NCBI RefSeq assembly: GCF_046025915.1
Contig: NZ_JAQQFR010000003.1
Span: 1-64,000, forward strand
Direction: 5' to 3'
Length of the DNA: 64,000 nucleotides
Source of the DNA: Herbaspirillum rhizosphaerae_A
GTDB lineage: Bacteria > Pseudomonadota > Gammaproteobacteria > Burkholderiales > Burkholderiaceae_D
Position 1 is the first letter of the stretch. Every line of letters begins with the position of its first letter. The position numbers and the translations under genes were made by a program. The notes below the pieces were generated by a model. It was not told where the DNA came from. It saw only the letters and a list, made by a program, of their open reading frames with translations, and made no database searches. Below are positions 34,365 to 43,870 of the stretch, one piece after another.

Positions 34365-35266
34365 TCCTTATGCGGCAGGAAGTCGGTATAAAGCTGCGCT
34401 TCCGGGCTGCCGTCTTCGGGCTGCCAGTTGTAGCGCCATTTCACAATCGGCGGCATCGACATCAGGATCGACTCGGTGCGTCCGCCCGATTGCAGGCCGA
34501 ACAGCGTGCCGCGGTCGAACACCAGGTTGAACTCGACATAACGTCCACGGCGATAAGCCTGGAAGTCGCGTTCGCGCTCGCCGTAAGGCGTGTCCTTGCG
34601 CTGTTGCAGTATCGGCAGGTAAGCATCGAGGAAGCGATCACCGACGCTGCGGATCAGCGCAAAACTCTGGTCAAACGGCAGCGCATTGAAATCGTCGAAG
34701 AAAATCCCGCCGACGCCGCGTGCTTCCTTGCGATGCTTCAGATAAAAATATTCGTCACACCATTTCTTGAAGCGCGGATGCAGGTCGTCGCCGAACGGCG
34801 CCAGTGCATCGCGGCAGCTGCGATGGAAATGGGTCGCGTCTTCGGCGAAGCCATAGTAAGGCGTCAGGTCCATACCGCCGCCAAACCACCAGACCGGCTC
34901 CTGGCCTTCCGCCTTCGTCGTAAAAAAGCGCACATTCATGTGCACTGTCGGCGCATAAGGATTGCGGGGATGCAGCACCAGCGATACGCCCATGGCTTCC
35001 CATTCGCGGCCCGCGATTTCCGGACGGTTGGCGGCAGCCGAGGGGGGCAGGTTCTTGCCCATCACGTGCGAAAAACCCACGCCGCCGCGCTCCAGGACAT
35101 TGCCTTCTTCGACGATGCGCGATGTCCCGCCGCCGCCTTCAGGGCGTTGCCAGGAGTCGGTCAGGAAAGGCTTGCCGTCAACACTTTCCAACGCCGCAAC
35201 GATGCGGTGCTGGAGGTCTTGCAGATAGGCTTTAACGGTAGAAGCGTTAGCGGATGATGATGTCAC
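34355..35266 (-). CDS. hemF: Oxygen-dependent coproporphyrinogen III oxidase
   Basis: 303 residues if started at GTG 35266, which leads directly into the family N-terminus (VKAYLQDLQHRIVAALE); an upstream GTG at 35320 is also in frame and would add 18 residues. Neither has a good ribosome binding site. The motifs RNPYAPTVHMNVRFF, WWFGGGMDLTPYYG and RGVGGIFFDDFN are diagnostic. It decarboxylates coproporphyrinogen III to protoporphyrinogen IX in haem synthesis, using oxygen. First gene of the hemF-nadD-rsfS-rlmH-maf-rng-mug run. Confidence 0.94.
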   Translation of the reverse strand: MTSSSANASTVKAYLQDLQHRIVAALESVDGKPFLTDSWQRPEGGGGTSRIVEEGNVLERGGVGFSHVMGKNLPPSAAANRPEIAGREWEAMGVSLVLHPRNPYAPTVHMNVRFFTTKAEGQEPVWWFGGGMDLTPYYGFAEDATHFHRSCRDALAPFGDDLHPRFKKWCDEYFYLKHRKEARGVGGIFFDDFNALPFDQSFALIRSVGDRFLDAYLPILQQRKDTPYGERERDFQAYRRGRYVEFNLVFDRGTLFGLQSGGRTESILMSMPPIVKWRYNWQPEDGSPEAQLYTDFLPHKEWI

Positions 35267-35373
35267 GAGGTGTCGTCGGTAGGGGGCGTGGGGCAGCCGC
35301 AAGGGCGCTCTTTGGTGCACGCAATAAAAATTACCCCCGCGATTGTACCCTGACAGGGGCTTCAGCGGATAGC

Positions 35374-35397
35374 CCGGAGCCGTTTTGACGGCTCCGG
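35374..35397. terminator. Perfect GC-rich hairpin between mscS and hemF
   Basis: 10-bp arms CCGGAGCCGT (35374-35383) and ACGGCTCCGG (35388-35397) around a 4-base loop. No T-run follows on either strand, so it is not a standard intrinsic terminator. It may mark the mscS transcript end or protect the hemF message end. Confidence 0.4.
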
Positions 35398-35468
35398 AGC
35401 AGGCTTTGGAAGGGAATTATGAGCGGATTGTCGCGAAAAGCGCGCACATCAGGTGCACGCCGGCCGGA

Positions 35469-36338
35469 TCAGGCCTGAGGCGCAGCCTTGTCTGCGGCAG
35501 CATTATCGGAACTGGCGGCACTCGAGGTATTGGCGACGCTCACCTGATAGGTGGCAGGCGCCGGCCAGCCTGCCTCGGCGCAGGTCTGGGCGATGGCCTG
35601 GTTAGTGTCGTTGTAGACCTGGCCAAAGTTTGGTGTTGCTGCAAACAGGCGTACTGCCAGCAAGGTTCCCAAGGCGTTGAATTCCTGAATCACGACCGCG
35701 ATGGCCGGCGTGGTCAGCACATTGGGGATGCGCGAGACCTTTTCGGTCAGGCGCGCAATGGCATCAGCGGGGTCAACGCCGTAGGCAATCTGGCAACGCA
35801 GATCGACGCGGCGGGTCGGCTGGACGTTGTAGTTGGTGATGATGTCCGAGAACAGTTTGTTATTGCCGATGATCACGCGCAGGTTGTTGTCGGTCAGCAT
35901 GGTGGTTGTCACCAGGCCGATATCCGTCACGGTGCCGGTTTGCGCCGCAGCGGTGATGTAGTCGCCGACCTTGAACGGGCGCAGCACCACCAGAAAGATG
36001 CCGGCCGCAAAGTTTGACAGCAGGCCGGACCAGGCCACGCCCAGCGCCACGCCGACCGCGCCGATCATGGCGGCAAACGAGGTGGTCGGGATGCCGCAGA
36101 CTTCCAGAATGCCCATCACCAGCAGCACGCGCAAGATCACATGGATGGCTGAAACGGCGTAATTGATCAGTGTCGCTTCAAACTGGCGCGCCGTCAGTAC
36201 GCGACGCACGACCTTGGCGAAGGTGGCGATCAGCATGCCGCCGATGATCCAGATCGCCAGCGCGGCGAGAACTTTGAGGCCGAACGGTACCAGGTAGAGA
36301 TTGATGAGGGTATCGAGATTGAGCAGGTGTTGTTGCAT
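35469..36338 (-). CDS. mscS: Small-conductance mechanosensitive channel (MscS family)
   Basis: 289 residues from the ATG at 36338, which has AAGGAAC upstream; the longer ORF to 36416 adds non-family residues. Three membrane segments (about 20-40, 60-80, 88-110) end in the pore helix with small-residue packing, VGVALGVAWSGLLSNFAAGI. The beta domain with PFKVGDYITAA and the alpha-beta cytoplasmic vestibule follow. It opens under membrane tension on osmotic downshift. The C-terminal 20 residues are Ser/Ala-rich and poorly conserved. It stands alone between hemF and purD. Confidence 0.9.
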   Translation of the reverse strand: MQQHLLNLDTLINLYLVPFGLKVLAALAIWIIGGMLIATFAKVVRRVLTARQFEATLINYAVSAIHVILRVLLVMGILEVCGIPTTSFAAMIGAVGVALGVAWSGLLSNFAAGIFLVVLRPFKVGDYITAAAQTGTVTDIGLVTTTMLTDNNLRVIIGNNKLFSDIITNYNVQPTRRVDLRCQIAYGVDPADAIARLTEKVSRIPNVLTTPAIAVVIQEFNALGTLLAVRLFAATPNFGQVYNDTNQAIAQTCAEAGWPAPATYQVSVANTSSAASSDNAAADKAAPQA

Positions 36339-36493
36339 GCATGTTCCTTTCTTACTATCTTGTTTTTGGGCGCAGACGTCGTTATTCCTTGTGATTTTCC
36401 AGGCACGACATCGCATTCAACGCAGTTAGTTCATTGCGGGCGATTTTTGTTGCAGATTTCCTGCGATTTTATGCAAAGAGGGCAGATATAAAG

Positions 36494-36532
36494 AAAAAAC
36501 CTCGCAAAACATTCGGTTTTGCGAGGTTTTTT
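36494..36532. terminator. Bidirectional intrinsic terminator after purD
   Basis: Arms AAAAAACCTCGCAAAAC (36494-36510) and GTTTTGCGAGGTTTTTT (36516-36532) pair perfectly over 17 bp around ATTCG. It lies 33 bases after the purD stop on the minus strand. Confidence 0.9.
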
Positions 36533-36565
36533 GTCGATATGGGCTATTTTTACATGTCGTGCTGA

Positions 36566-37834
36566 TCAGCGTTTGATCGCGCGCCAGCCGATATCGCGGC
36601 GCAGTTGCGCACCTTCGAAGTGGATCAGATCCGCCGCTGCATAAGCCTGTTTCTGTGCGACTTTGACACTGTCGCCCAGACCCACGACGCACAGCACACG
36701 GCCGCCCGATGTGGTCAGTTTGTCGCCGGTCAGCGTGGTGCCAGCGTGGAAAGTGACGCAATCGTCGATTTCCGCCGGAATATCGGTGATCAGGTCGCCC
36801 TTGCGTGGCGCATCCGGATAACCGGCAGCGGCCATCACCACGCCCAGCGCAGTGCGGCGATCCCATTCCAGCTCGATGGTGTCCAGCGAGCCGGCCACGG
36901 CGTGTTCCATCACGGCCAGCAGATCGGTCTTCAGACGCGCCATGATCGGCTGCGTTTCCGGATCACCCATACGGCAGTTGAATTCCAGTGTCTTCGGATT
37001 GCCCTTGTCGTCGATCATCAGGCCGGCGTACAGGAAACCGGAGAACGGGATGCCGTCCTTGGCCATGCCTTGTACGGTCGGCACGATAATTTCGCGCATC
37101 ACACGGGCGTGCAACGCCGGTGTCACGATCGGAGCAGGGGAATAAGCGCCCATGCCGCCGGTGTTCGGACCCTGATCATTGTCCTGCAGGCGCTTGTGAT
37201 CCTGGCTGGTGGCCAGCGGCAGGATGTTCTTGCCGTCGACCATGACGATGAAGCTGGCTTCTTCGCCGGCCAAAAATTCTTCGATCACCACGCGTGCACC
37301 AGCATCGCCGAGTTTGTTGTCCGACAGCATCATGTCGACCGCGCCGTGCGCTTCTTCCAGCGTCAGTGCAACCACCACGCCCTTGCCGGCGGCCAGGCCG
37401 TCAGCCTTGATGACGATAGGCGCACCCTTTTGGTCGACGTAGTCATGTGCTGCCTTGACGTCGGAGAAGGTCTGATATTCCGCCGTCGGAATCGCGTGGC
37501 GCTTCATGAAGGACTTGGAGAAATCCTTCGAGCTTTCCAGTTGTGCAGCTTCCTTGGTGGGGCCGAAAATCTTCAGGCCACGGGCGCGGAACAGGTTGAC
37601 GATACCGGCAGCCAAGGGGACTTCCGGGCCGACGACTGTCAGCGCGACGTGTTCTTTTTCGACGAAATCGGCGAGTTCGTTGAGATCGGTGATCGCAACG
37701 TTTTGCAGACGCTCATCGAGTGCCGTGCCGCCATTGCCCGGCGCGACGTAGACGGTTTGGATACGCGGCGATTGAGCAATTTTCCATGCCAGTGCGTGTT
37801 CACGACCACCGGAGCCAACAACGAGAATTTTCAT
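36566..37834 (-). CDS. purD: Phosphoribosylamine-glycine ligase
   Basis: A 422-residue ATP-grasp enzyme making glycinamide ribonucleotide in purine synthesis. ILVVGSGGREHALAWKIAQS starts the N domain, APGNGGTA the substrate loop, and VIKADGLAAGKGVVVA (about 136-151) the ATP-grasp loop; FNCRMGDPETQPIM holds metal ligands. The C-terminal domain ends with LRRDIGWRAI. It follows yebC by 44 bases. Confidence 0.97.
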   Translation of the reverse strand: MKILVVGSGGREHALAWKIAQSPRIQTVYVAPGNGGTALDERLQNVAITDLNELADFVEKEHVALTVVGPEVPLAAGIVNLFRARGLKIFGPTKEAAQLESSKDFSKSFMKRHAIPTAEYQTFSDVKAAHDYVDQKGAPIVIKADGLAAGKGVVVALTLEEAHGAVDMMLSDNKLGDAGARVVIEEFLAGEEASFIVMVDGKNILPLATSQDHKRLQDNDQGPNTGGMGAYSPAPIVTPALHARVMREIIVPTVQGMAKDGIPFSGFLYAGLMIDDKGNPKTLEFNCRMGDPETQPIMARLKTDLLAVMEHAVAGSLDTIELEWDRRTALGVVMAAAGYPDAPRKGDLITDIPAEIDDCVTFHAGTTLTGDKLTTSGGRVLCVVGLGDSVKVAQKQAYAAADLIHFEGAQLRRDIGWRAIKR

Positions 37835-37878
37835 GATAGGGACTAGGTAAGAATGGTTGGGCGGGGTTGATCTTCGGC

Positions 37879-38604
37879 TTAGTCTTCAATAACGGCGTTG
37901 CTGTAAATCTCTTGCACGTCGTCGAGGTTTTCCAAAGCATCCAGCAGTTTTTGCATCTTGACGGCGTCGTCGCCGGTGAAGACGGTTTCGGTCGCGGGCT
38001 TCATGATGATTTCGGCCATCTCGGCTTTGAAGCCGGCCTTTTCCATCGCAGCCTTGACGACGGCGAAGTCGTGCGGTGGCGTCAACACTTCGATGCCGCC
38101 TTCTTCGTCGGTGATGACGTCATCGGCGCCAGCTTCGAGCGCGGCTTCCATGACGGCGTCTTCGCTCACGCCCGGTGCATACATCAACTGGCCGCAGTGC
38201 TTGAACATGAACGACACCGAACCTTCGGTGCCCATGTTGCCGCCGAACTTGGAAAATGCGTGGCGGACTTCCGCCACGGTGCGGATACGGTTATCGGTCA
38301 TACAGTCGACGATGATGGCCGCGCCGTTGATGCCGTAGCCTTCGTAGCGGACTTCTTCGTAGTTGACGCCGTCCAGGGTGCCGGTGCCGCGCTGGATGGC
38401 GCGGGTGACGTTGTCCTTAGGCATGTTGGCGTCGGCAGCCTTGTCGACCGCCAGGCGCAGACGCGGGTTAGCGTCCGGTTCGCCGCCGCCCATGCGGGCT
38501 GCAACGGTGATTTCCTTGATCAGGCGCGTCCAGATCTTGCCGCGCTTTTCGTCCTGACGGCCCTTGCGATGCTGAATATTGGCCCATTTGCTGTGTCCAG
38601 CCAT
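37879..38604 (-). CDS. yebC: YebC/PmpR family transcriptional regulator (TACO1-like)
   Basis: 241 residues from ATG 38604, chosen because MAGHSKWANIQHRKGRQD is the invariant family start; an extension to 38640 is not conserved. NPRLRLAVDKAADANMPKDN and YEGYGINGAAIIVDCMTDN are diagnostic. YebC proteins bind DNA as regulators or assist translation through proline-rich stretches. It is the first gene of a yebC-purD transcript, a common betaproteobacterial order. Confidence 0.96.
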   Translation of the reverse strand: MAGHSKWANIQHRKGRQDEKRGKIWTRLIKEITVAARMGGGEPDANPRLRLAVDKAADANMPKDNVTRAIQRGTGTLDGVNYEEVRYEGYGINGAAIIVDCMTDNRIRTVAEVRHAFSKFGGNMGTEGSVSFMFKHCGQLMYAPGVSEDAVMEAALEAGADDVITDEEGGIEVLTPPHDFAVVKAAMEKAGFKAEMAEIIMKPATETVFTGDDAVKMQKLLDALENLDDVQEIYSNAVIED

Positions 38605-38795
38605 GATGAATCTTTCCTGCCTTGATGAAACGCACTCCAACCGGATCGTCGCGAAGTCCGCTGAATTTTCAGTAGATATCGGAGATTGACGAAAGGCGTT
38701 CTAGTTATAATCGACCGGGAATTTTACCATATCGTCCGACCCCAAAGCCGACCTCCGGCCATCCTCTTTATTGGCGTTCTTATTACATTCCTATC

Positions 38796-40316
38796 ATGAT
38801 CAATCCACTTCTCGTCGCCCGTAATCAGACCCAGGAACTGGCATTGCTGCCGAATCTGGTCAATCGCCACGGCTGCATCACCGGCGCCACCGGCACCGGC
38901 AAGACCGTGACCCTGCAAGTGGTGGCGCAGGCCCTGTCCGACATCGGCGTGCCGGTGTTCATGGCCGACGTCAAAGGCGATCTGTCGGGTTTGTCCAAAG
39001 CCGGCGTGCTGACAGCCAAAGGCAAGGAGCGCCTGAGCTCGCTCGGCATGAGCGAACCGGCCTGGGAAGCGCTGCCGGTGACGTTCTGGGATGTGTTCGG
39101 TGAAAAGGGCCATCCGGTGCGCGCCACGGTGTCCGACATGGGGCCGCTGATGTTGTCGCGCATGCTGAATCTGAACGATACGCAGGAAGGCGTGCTGCAA
39201 CTCGTGTTCAAGATCGCCGACGACAACGGTTTGTTGCTGCTCGACACCAAAGACCTGCGCGCCATGCTGCAACACGTCGGCGACAATGCCGCCACCTTCA
39301 AGACGGAATACGGCAACATCTCCGCCGCCAGCATCGGCGCCATCCAGCGCGGCCTGATCGGCATCGAGGAGCAGGGCGGCGACAAATTCTTCGGCGAGCC
39401 CATGCTCAACATCGAAGACTGGATGCAGACCGATACCAACGGCAAGGGCGTGATCAACATTCTCGCCGCCGACAAGCTGCTCAACGCGCCGCGCCTGTAT
39501 TCAACCTTCCTGCTGTGGATGCTGTCCGAGCTGTTCGAGCATCTGCCGGAAGTCGGCGACCTCGACAAGCCCAAGCTGGTGTTCTTCTTCGATGAGGCGC
39601 ACCTGCTGTTCGACGAAGCGCCCAAGCCGCTGCTGCAAAAGATCGAACAGGTGGTGCGCCTGATCCGCTCCAAGGGCGTCGGCGTGTTCTTCGTCACGCA
39701 AAATCCGCTGGATATTCCCGACACCGTGCTGGGCCAGTTGGGCAATCGCGTGCAGCATGCCTTGCGCGCCTACACGCCGCGCGACCAGAAGGCCGTGCAA
39801 GCGGCGGCGGAAACCTTTCGCGTCAATCCGCAACTCAATACCGCGACGGCCATCACCGAACTCGGCGTCGGCGAGGCGCTGGTGTCTTTCCTTGATGAGA
39901 AAGGCCGCCCGAATATCGTCGAACGCGCCTACGTCATGATGCCGGGCTCGCAGATCGGCCCGATCACCGATGACGAACGCAAGGCCTTCATCGCCTCTTC
40001 CGTGGTGGCCGGCGTCTACGAAAAAGTCGTCGATCGCGAATCCGCCTACGAAAAACTCAAAGGCCGCGCCGCGCTGCAAGCGGGCAATGCGCCCGCCAAC
40101 ACGACCGTGCCGGCTGAACCGGAATCGTCCGGCGGTGGGTTGGGTGATTTGCTGAAAGACGCTGCCGGTGGATTCTTCGGCAACAGCGCTGGTGGCAAAA
40201 ATCGTCGCGAATCGCCGGTGGAAGCCATGGTCAAATCCGCAGCGCGCAGCATCGGCTCGCAGGTCGGCCGTGAAATCATTCGCGGTGTGCTCGGATCCCT
40301 GCTCAAGAAGCGTTGA
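38796..40316 (+). CDS. HerA-like ATPase of the DUF853/YjgR family
   Basis: A 506-residue HerA/FtsK-superfamily P-loop ATPase. Walker A GATGTGKT at about 30-37, MADVKGDLSGL after it, and Walker B FFFDEAHLLFDEAP with D266/E267. Its function is unsettled; HerA relatives translocate DNA. The C-terminal 80 residues are glycine-rich (SSGGGLGDLL, GNSAGGK) and end in a hydrophobic helix. It overlaps or abuts the SNF2 helicase gene downstream, so they are probably made together. It is divergent from yebC with 191 bases between. Confidence 0.9.
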   Translation: MINPLLVARNQTQELALLPNLVNRHGCITGATGTGKTVTLQVVAQALSDIGVPVFMADVKGDLSGLSKAGVLTAKGKERLSSLGMSEPAWEALPVTFWDVFGEKGHPVRATVSDMGPLMLSRMLNLNDTQEGVLQLVFKIADDNGLLLLDTKDLRAMLQHVGDNAATFKTEYGNISAASIGAIQRGLIGIEEQGGDKFFGEPMLNIEDWMQTDTNGKGVINILAADKLLNAPRLYSTFLLWMLSELFEHLPEVGDLDKPKLVFFFDEAHLLFDEAPKPLLQKIEQVVRLIRSKGVGVFFVTQNPLDIPDTVLGQLGNRVQHALRAYTPRDQKAVQAAAETFRVNPQLNTATAITELGVGEALVSFLDEKGRPNIVERAYVMMPGSQIGPITDDERKAFIASSVVAGVYEKVVDRESAYEKLKGRAALQAGNAPANTTVPAEPESSGGGLGDLLKDAAGGFFGNSAGGKNRRESPVEAMVKSAARSIGSQVGREIIRGVLGSLLKKR

Positions 40317-40327
40317 TCAGTCAGTCC

Positions 40328-42862
40328 ATGGCAGTTCCCGAGGAGCATTCCTCACCTTCGCTGAACGCCTCTGAAGTATTGGGGCGCTTTCGCCCGCGCC
40401 TGACGCTGCATACGCTCACGCGCGGCGACGGCGTGTTCGGCCTGCGTCCGGGGGGACTGTTCGGGCCGCGCGGCGGCAATGTCACGGTTGCGCAAATCGA
40501 CTGGACATACTCTGCGGGCGACAGTCTGCGCTGGGAGACTCCCGCGCAGACCAGTCTCATGGATCAGAGCGCCGCCGCCACGCAAAGCTTGTTCGATGCG
40601 AAAGGGCGGCAGGTCGTCATGCGGCGCAACCTGCATGCCGAAGCCGATGCGCTCGAAGCGATTCAGGCTGCCGGCATGCTGCCGCTGCCGCCCGACGCCT
40701 TGCAGTGGCGCTCGGAGGACATTGTGACTCTGCAGGATCCCTTGTGGTCGCTGCTGTTGGAAAACAACTTCGGCGATTTCTGGGCCGATCAGGTGCCGCA
40801 ATTGCAGGAGCAGGGTTGGACCATCGTCGTGCGTCCCGGCTTCGCGCATGAAAGCGTGCCGGTTGATGCCTGGCGGCTGATCGTCAGTCCCGAGTCCGGC
40901 GCCGTGCTTGGCAAGGAAGTCGCCAGCCGGCTGCAGCAAGGACTTCAAAAAGTCATCGGCGATTTCGGTGAGGTTGGTCCCGGCCGCGCTGCTTGGTGGC
41001 TGCTGACGATGGGTATCGAAATCGAAGGCCAGTCCTTTGACCTCGCGCCGATGCTGGCCGACCTGTTGCGCCGCGACGCGCGTTGGACCGACGTGCAAAA
41101 GATCGCCGCCATCGACGATATCTCCGTCATCTCGCTGCGCGCGCCGGGTGGCAAGCGCGTCGATGCGCTTGCAGCGCCGCTCAAGGTGATCGTCTCGGCC
41201 ATGCTCGATCTGCTGACCGATCCGCGCCGCAAGGAAGGCGCGCTGCGTATTTCTGCATGGGACGCCGGCCGTCTCGAAGACATGTGCCTGCGTCTGGGCG
41301 ACAGCGCCGCCGCACGCAGCGGTGTGCTGACCATGGAAAACGACATCGGCCTGCGCGCGCTGGCGCAGCGTCTGCGTGCCGCCGGTGAACCGCCTCCGGT
41401 CATTGCGCCGGAAGGACTTGGCGTCACGCTGCGTCCGTATCAGTTGCATGGCGTCGCGTGGCTGCAATATCTGCGCGAGCACAATCTGGCCGGCATCCTG
41501 GCGGACGACATGGGGCTGGGCAAGACGGCGCAGATGCTGGCGCACATCCTCATCGAACATCATGCCGGCCGGCTCGACTGTCCTGCGCTGGTGGTGTTGC
41601 CGACCTCGCTGGTATTCAACTGGCAGGCCGAAGCCAAGCGCATGGCACCGGCCTTGCGCGTGCTGGCTTTGCAGGGGCCGGAGCGCGAGGACGATTTCGT
41701 GCGCATGGCCGACTACGACATCGTGCTGACCACCTATCCGCTGGTGTGGCGCGATCTCGACATGCTGGCGCGGCAGCCATTTCATCTGCTGATCCTCGAC
41801 GAAGCCCAGACCGTCAAAAATGCTTCTGCCCGCGCCGCCAGCGCGGTGCGTCGCCTGCAAGCGCGGCATCGCATCTGCATGACCGGCACGCCGATGGAAA
41901 ACCATCTTGGCGAGTTGTGGACGCAATTCAATTTCCTCATGCCGGGATTTCTCGGCGACGCCACCACGTTCGCGCGATTGTGGCGCAAGCCCATCGAAGA
42001 AAACGGTGAAACCCTGCGCGCACAATTGCTGGCGCAACGCGTGCGCCCCTTCATCCTGCGTCGCCGCAAGGAAAACGTGGCTGCCGAATTACCCGCCAAA
42101 ACCGTTGCGGTCAAACTGCTGCGGCTGGAAGGCGGGCAACGCGATCTCTATGAAAGCGTGCGCGTGGCCGCGGACAAGCAGGTACGCCGCGCGTTGGAAC
42201 GCAAAGGCTTCACCGGCTCGCATGTGACGATCATGGATGCCTTGCTCAAGTTGCGTCAGGTATGTTGTGATCCGCTGTTGCTCAAAGGCGAAGCAGCCAG
42301 AAAGAACGCTCCCAAGAATATCGAACGCGCCAAGATAGAAATGCTGCGCGACATGTTGCCGTCGCTGGTGGCGGAAGGCCGGCGCGTGCTGGTGTTTTCG
42401 CAGTTCACTGAGATGCTGGAGCTGATCGAAACCGAACTCAATGCCTTGCAGCTCGACTGGCTGTCGCTGACCGGCAAAACACCGCCGGCGCAGCGCGGCG
42501 AGGTGGTGGCGCGGTTCCAGAGCAAGAGCGTGCCCATCCTTCTGATCAGCCTCAAGGCCGGCGGCATCGGCCTGAATCTGACCGCCGCCGATACGGTCAT
42601 CCTAGTCGATCCGTGGTGGAATCCCGCCGTGGAAGAACAAGCCATTGCCCGCGCCCACCGCATCGGCCAGGATCAGACCGTGCTGGTCTACAAGCTGATC
42701 ATCGAAGGCAGTATCGAGGAACGCATCATGGAGCTGCAAGAGCGCAAGTCGCTACTGGCTGAAGGCGTGCTCGGCAGTGATGCGGAGCTTGCCCCCAAAT
42801 TCGACGCCGCTGAACTCAACGCACTGATGGCGCCGCTGAGCGCAATCATCCGGGCCAACTGA
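40328..42862 (+). CDS. SNF2-family DEAD/H helicase
   Basis: 844 residues from ATG 40328; a TTG at 40313 overlapping the upstream stop as TTGA is the alternative, and neither has a strong ribosome binding site. The N-terminal 380 residues are poorly characterised. The SNF2 ATPase begins with LRPYQLHGVAWLQYL, motif I DDMGLGKT (about 393-400), motif II DEAQ (about 491), motif III MTGTPMENHLGELW, and ends with motif VI EEQAIARAHRIGQDQTV. Bacterial RapA/HepA-like proteins remodel protein-DNA complexes. The paired HerA-like gene suggests a DNA-processing function. Confidence 0.9.
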   Translation: MAVPEEHSSPSLNASEVLGRFRPRLTLHTLTRGDGVFGLRPGGLFGPRGGNVTVAQIDWTYSAGDSLRWETPAQTSLMDQSAAATQSLFDAKGRQVVMRRNLHAEADALEAIQAAGMLPLPPDALQWRSEDIVTLQDPLWSLLLENNFGDFWADQVPQLQEQGWTIVVRPGFAHESVPVDAWRLIVSPESGAVLGKEVASRLQQGLQKVIGDFGEVGPGRAAWWLLTMGIEIEGQSFDLAPMLADLLRRDARWTDVQKIAAIDDISVISLRAPGGKRVDALAAPLKVIVSAMLDLLTDPRRKEGALRISAWDAGRLEDMCLRLGDSAAARSGVLTMENDIGLRALAQRLRAAGEPPPVIAPEGLGVTLRPYQLHGVAWLQYLREHNLAGILADDMGLGKTAQMLAHILIEHHAGRLDCPALVVLPTSLVFNWQAEAKRMAPALRVLALQGPEREDDFVRMADYDIVLTTYPLVWRDLDMLARQPFHLLILDEAQTVKNASARAASAVRRLQARHRICMTGTPMENHLGELWTQFNFLMPGFLGDATTFARLWRKPIEENGETLRAQLLAQRVRPFILRRRKENVAAELPAKTVAVKLLRLEGGQRDLYESVRVAADKQVRRALERKGFTGSHVTIMDALLKLRQVCCDPLLLKGEAARKNAPKNIERAKIEMLRDMLPSLVAEGRRVLVFSQFTEMLELIETELNALQLDWLSLTGKTPPAQRGEVVARFQSKSVPILLISLKAGGIGLNLTAADTVILVDPWWNPAVEEQAIARAHRIGQDQTVLVYKLIIEGSIEERIMELQERKSLLAEGVLGSDAELAPKFDAAELNALMAPLSAIIRAN

Positions 42863-42917
42863 ACCCGGAGGCGACGGCACTTCGGCGCTCCGGGCCGGGA
42901 GCGTTTACAATCATGCG

Positions 42918-43835
42918 ATGTCTTCCGCCACACTTTCCCCCGCTATTTCCAAACGCCAGGCTTATCTGGGCGGTTTGCTGCTCGCCGTCGTCGGCGCCAT
43001 TTTCTTTTCCGCCAAGGCCATTGTCGCCAAGCTGATGTACCGCTATCACGTCGATGCGGTCATGGTGATCAGCTTGCGCATGATGTTTTCTTTCCCGATG
43101 TTTGCCGTCGTGGCGGTCTGGCAGGCGCGTCATTCGCCGCCGCTGGCCGGGCGCGATTACGCCAAGATCGTCTTCCTCGGCCTGATCGGCTACTACTTGT
43201 CGAGCTTCCTCGATTTTCTCGGGCTGCAATACATTTCGGCCGGTCTTGAGCGGCTGATCCTGTTCCTTACGCCATCGTTCGTGCTGCTGATCTCTTTTAC
43301 GTTTTACAAGCGCAAGGTCGGTCTGGTGGAGTGGGCCGCGTTGCTGGTGTCCTACCTCGGTACGGCGCTGGTGCTGCAACATGACATCAATACCGGCGGT
43401 AGCAATGTGGTGCTGGGCAGCCTGCTGGTGCTGGGTGCGGCGATTTCGTATGCGCTCTATCTGATCTTCTCCGGCGAGCTGGTGCGCCGTGTCGGTGCGA
43501 TGCGTCTGGTGGCCTATGCCATGTGCGTGTCGTCGGTGGCGTGTATCGCGCAGTTCTTCATCTTGCGTCCGGCATCCGCTCTGGTGCAGCCGGTCGAGGT
43601 GTATCAATTATCAGCATTCAACGCCGTGTTTTGCACCGTGTTGCCGGTATTTTTGACCATGATCGCGGTGGCGCGTATCGGTGCCCCGAGCGCTGCGCAG
43701 GCCGGGCTGGTCGGGCCGGTGTCGACATTGTTCCTTGGCGCCATGCTGCTGGATGAACCGATCACGGCGATCCAACTGGTGGGTACCGCGCTGGTATTGT
43801 CTGGAATTTATTTGTTGTCCCGCAAAAAGACTTAA
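42918..43835 (+). CDS. EamA/DMT-family transporter
   Basis: 305 residues with ten hydrophobic segments arranged as two EamA repeats (about 15-145 and 160-295). GLIGYYLSSFLDFLGLQYIS and LVGPVSTLFLGAMLLDEPIT are typical DMT motifs. The family exports amino acids and other metabolites; the substrate here cannot be read from sequence. It starts 55 bases after the SNF2 gene. Confidence 0.88.
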   Translation: MSSATLSPAISKRQAYLGGLLLAVVGAIFFSAKAIVAKLMYRYHVDAVMVISLRMMFSFPMFAVVAVWQARHSPPLAGRDYAKIVFLGLIGYYLSSFLDFLGLQYISAGLERLILFLTPSFVLLISFTFYKRKVGLVEWAALLVSYLGTALVLQHDINTGGSNVVLGSLLVLGAAISYALYLIFSGELVRRVGAMRLVAYAMCVSSVACIAQFFILRPASALVQPVEVYQLSAFNAVFCTVLPVFLTMIAVARIGAPSAAQAGLVGPVSTLFLGAMLLDEPITAIQLVGTALVLSGIYLLSRKKT

Positions 43836-43870
43836 GCAAGTTTTCTTCAATCGCAATTCAGGAGACCGAA

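Noticed and set aside
38686..38711. TTGACG and TATAAT upstream of the HerA-like gene
   Set aside because: The spacing is only 14 bases, too short for a normal sigma-70 promoter; the -10 might be used with another -35 but this cannot be shown.
40352..42037. 561-codon minus-strand ORF inside the SNF2 gene
   Set aside because: It lies fully antisense to a gene with clear helicase motifs, has no domain character and is rich in Arg/Gln/His, the usual product of GC-biased codon shadows.
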